Below, piece after piece: positions 1-64,000 of a stretch of 64,000 nucleotides of DNA. The notes below the pieces were generated by a model. It was given only the letters and a program-made list of their open reading frames with translations, was not told the origin of the DNA and searched no databases. Each line of letters begins with the position of its first letter. The first letter of the stretch is position 1. The position numbers were made by a program, and so were the translations under genes. This DNA is from Pardosa pseudoannulata (Eukaryota; Arthropoda; Arachnida; Araneae; Lycosidae), in assembly GCA_032207245.1 (NCBI GenBank), contig CM063500.1, forward strand, positions 63,644,578 to 63,708,577. The letters run 5' to 3'.

Positions 1-55
<55 letters not shown>

Positions 56-362
56 ATGGAAAATACTGGAAAAATTTGAAAAATAGTATTTTTGGACATA
101 TTATTGAAGAATTATTAATTGCTTTCTAAATTTGCAGGAACTGCAATTTTTTTCATAGCAGTAAGCAGGTCTGTTCTATCAATATTTTAATGGATTTGCA
201 TTTATTTGAATACAGGACATATATTGTTTTTTTTAAATGGAAATACCATTCTGAAAAATCTTTACATAATCTACTTAAATAAAAACAATGTTTGTACTGC
301 AATTATAAAAAAAAGAAAAGAAAACATAACATTTTAAGGAATGCTTAAGATAAATATCTTAC

Positions 363-63478
<63,116 letters not shown>

Positions 63479-63906
63479 CTGAAAGACATATAGAAAAATT
63501 GAGGAAATATGAAACAGCAAATGACTATTTTCAAAAATATTAATATAATATAATGATATCAAAAATACTGAAAGATCCAACATCTTTATGGCACAAATTT
63601 AAGTACGTTAACAGCTAACATCTGTGGCTATGAAACAGATATAGAAAGGTAATTTTTGTGCTGAAAAATAGTAATTAATGTGAAATCAAAGTAATTAAGG
63701 CACAAGTAAAGATGAGTTGGGTGTGTTCAACTTTTCATTATTAAATAACATTTAAAACAAAAATTGATTTACAAAGAGACTGAAAAGTTTCATAACTATC
63801 ATCAACTTGTATACATGTGTTTTCTATAAATTTCTACTTTTGTTGATTTAATTATGTAGGCTTTTTGATATTTATAACATATTTGGTTAAAAAAGTTTTA
63901 TCAGGT

Positions 63907-64000
63907 CTAGTCTATATATATAAAAATGAATTTGTGTCTGTCTGTACTCGATAGACTCAAAAGCCATACATCCAATCGCCGTGAAAATTTGGGAAAATAT
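63907..64000 (+). mobile_element. Possible Helitron-type 5' end at window edge
   Basis: 'tctagtctatatatataaaa' followed by 'atgaatttgtgtctgtctgt' and 'ccgtgaaaatttggg' resembles the 5' end of arthropod Helitron-like elements (TC start, TCTATATATATAAAA, TGTCTGTCTGT). The 3' hairpin and CTRR end would lie outside the window. Confidence 0.45.

Overview
The window is AT-rich eukaryotic DNA and is almost entirely one large, intron-rich gene read on the minus strand. Thirty-one exons, plus one optional 36-nt microexon, lie between 63478 (most 5') and 363 (most 3'). All have GT-AG boundaries and join into one open frame of about 1,517 codons. The product matches EPG5 (ectopic P granules protein 5), the Rab7 effector that tethers autophagosomes to late endosomes and lysosomes. 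By comparison with the human protein (about 2,580 residues), the window covers roughly residues 560 to 2110. The first exons lie beyond 64000 and the last beyond position 1, so both gene ends are missing. No other intact protein-coding gene was recognised.

The genome type points to an animal, probably an arthropod. Exons are short (69-257 bp), introns mostly run 0.07-5 kb, and there are many DNA-transposon relics, tRNA-derived SINEs and long (TA)n tracts. A spider or other chelicerate is my best guess, but that is inference from general character and not from a diagnostic gene.

The introns hold old mobile DNA. One tRNA-derived SINE family occurs six times (2.8, 4.1, 22.5, 32.2, 33.7 and 42.5 kb), most copies with clear target-site duplications. 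A second, unrelated tRNA-like SINE sits at 38.6-38.9 kb. DNA transposons include a mariner pseudogene (29.3-30.3 kb), hAT-type elements (11.7, 26.5, 31.6, 33.7, 52.1 and 55.3 kb), pogo/Tigger-type elements flanked by TA (15.8, 36.9 and 61.4 kb), a TIR family flanked by TA (44.7 and 51.3 kb), and piggyBac relics (43.9-44.4 and 48.9-50.3 kb, perhaps 57.8 kb). There are two candidate solo LTRs (35.0-36.0 and 47.9-48.25 kb), a LINE 3'-end fragment (42.2-42.7 kb), a THAP-domain relic (1.26-1.44 kb) and a possible Helitron 5' end at the right edge.

Several insertions are nested. A SINE lies inside the LINE fragment, two SINEs lie at different places in two copies of one hAT-like element, and a small hAT-like element lies inside a larger TIR element. 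Structures without an obvious explanation include a 36-bp-stem hairpin with an 8-nt loop at 60.5 kb, smaller foldbacks at 45.96 and 57.92 kb, and a tandem repeat with a period near 510-520 bp at 18.9-20.06 kb. I found no convincing evidence of a wholly new system. The points most worth checking are the microexon, the one-sided conservation of the LC3-interacting motifs, the hairpin, and the piggyBac relic ending next to an EPG5 splice donor.
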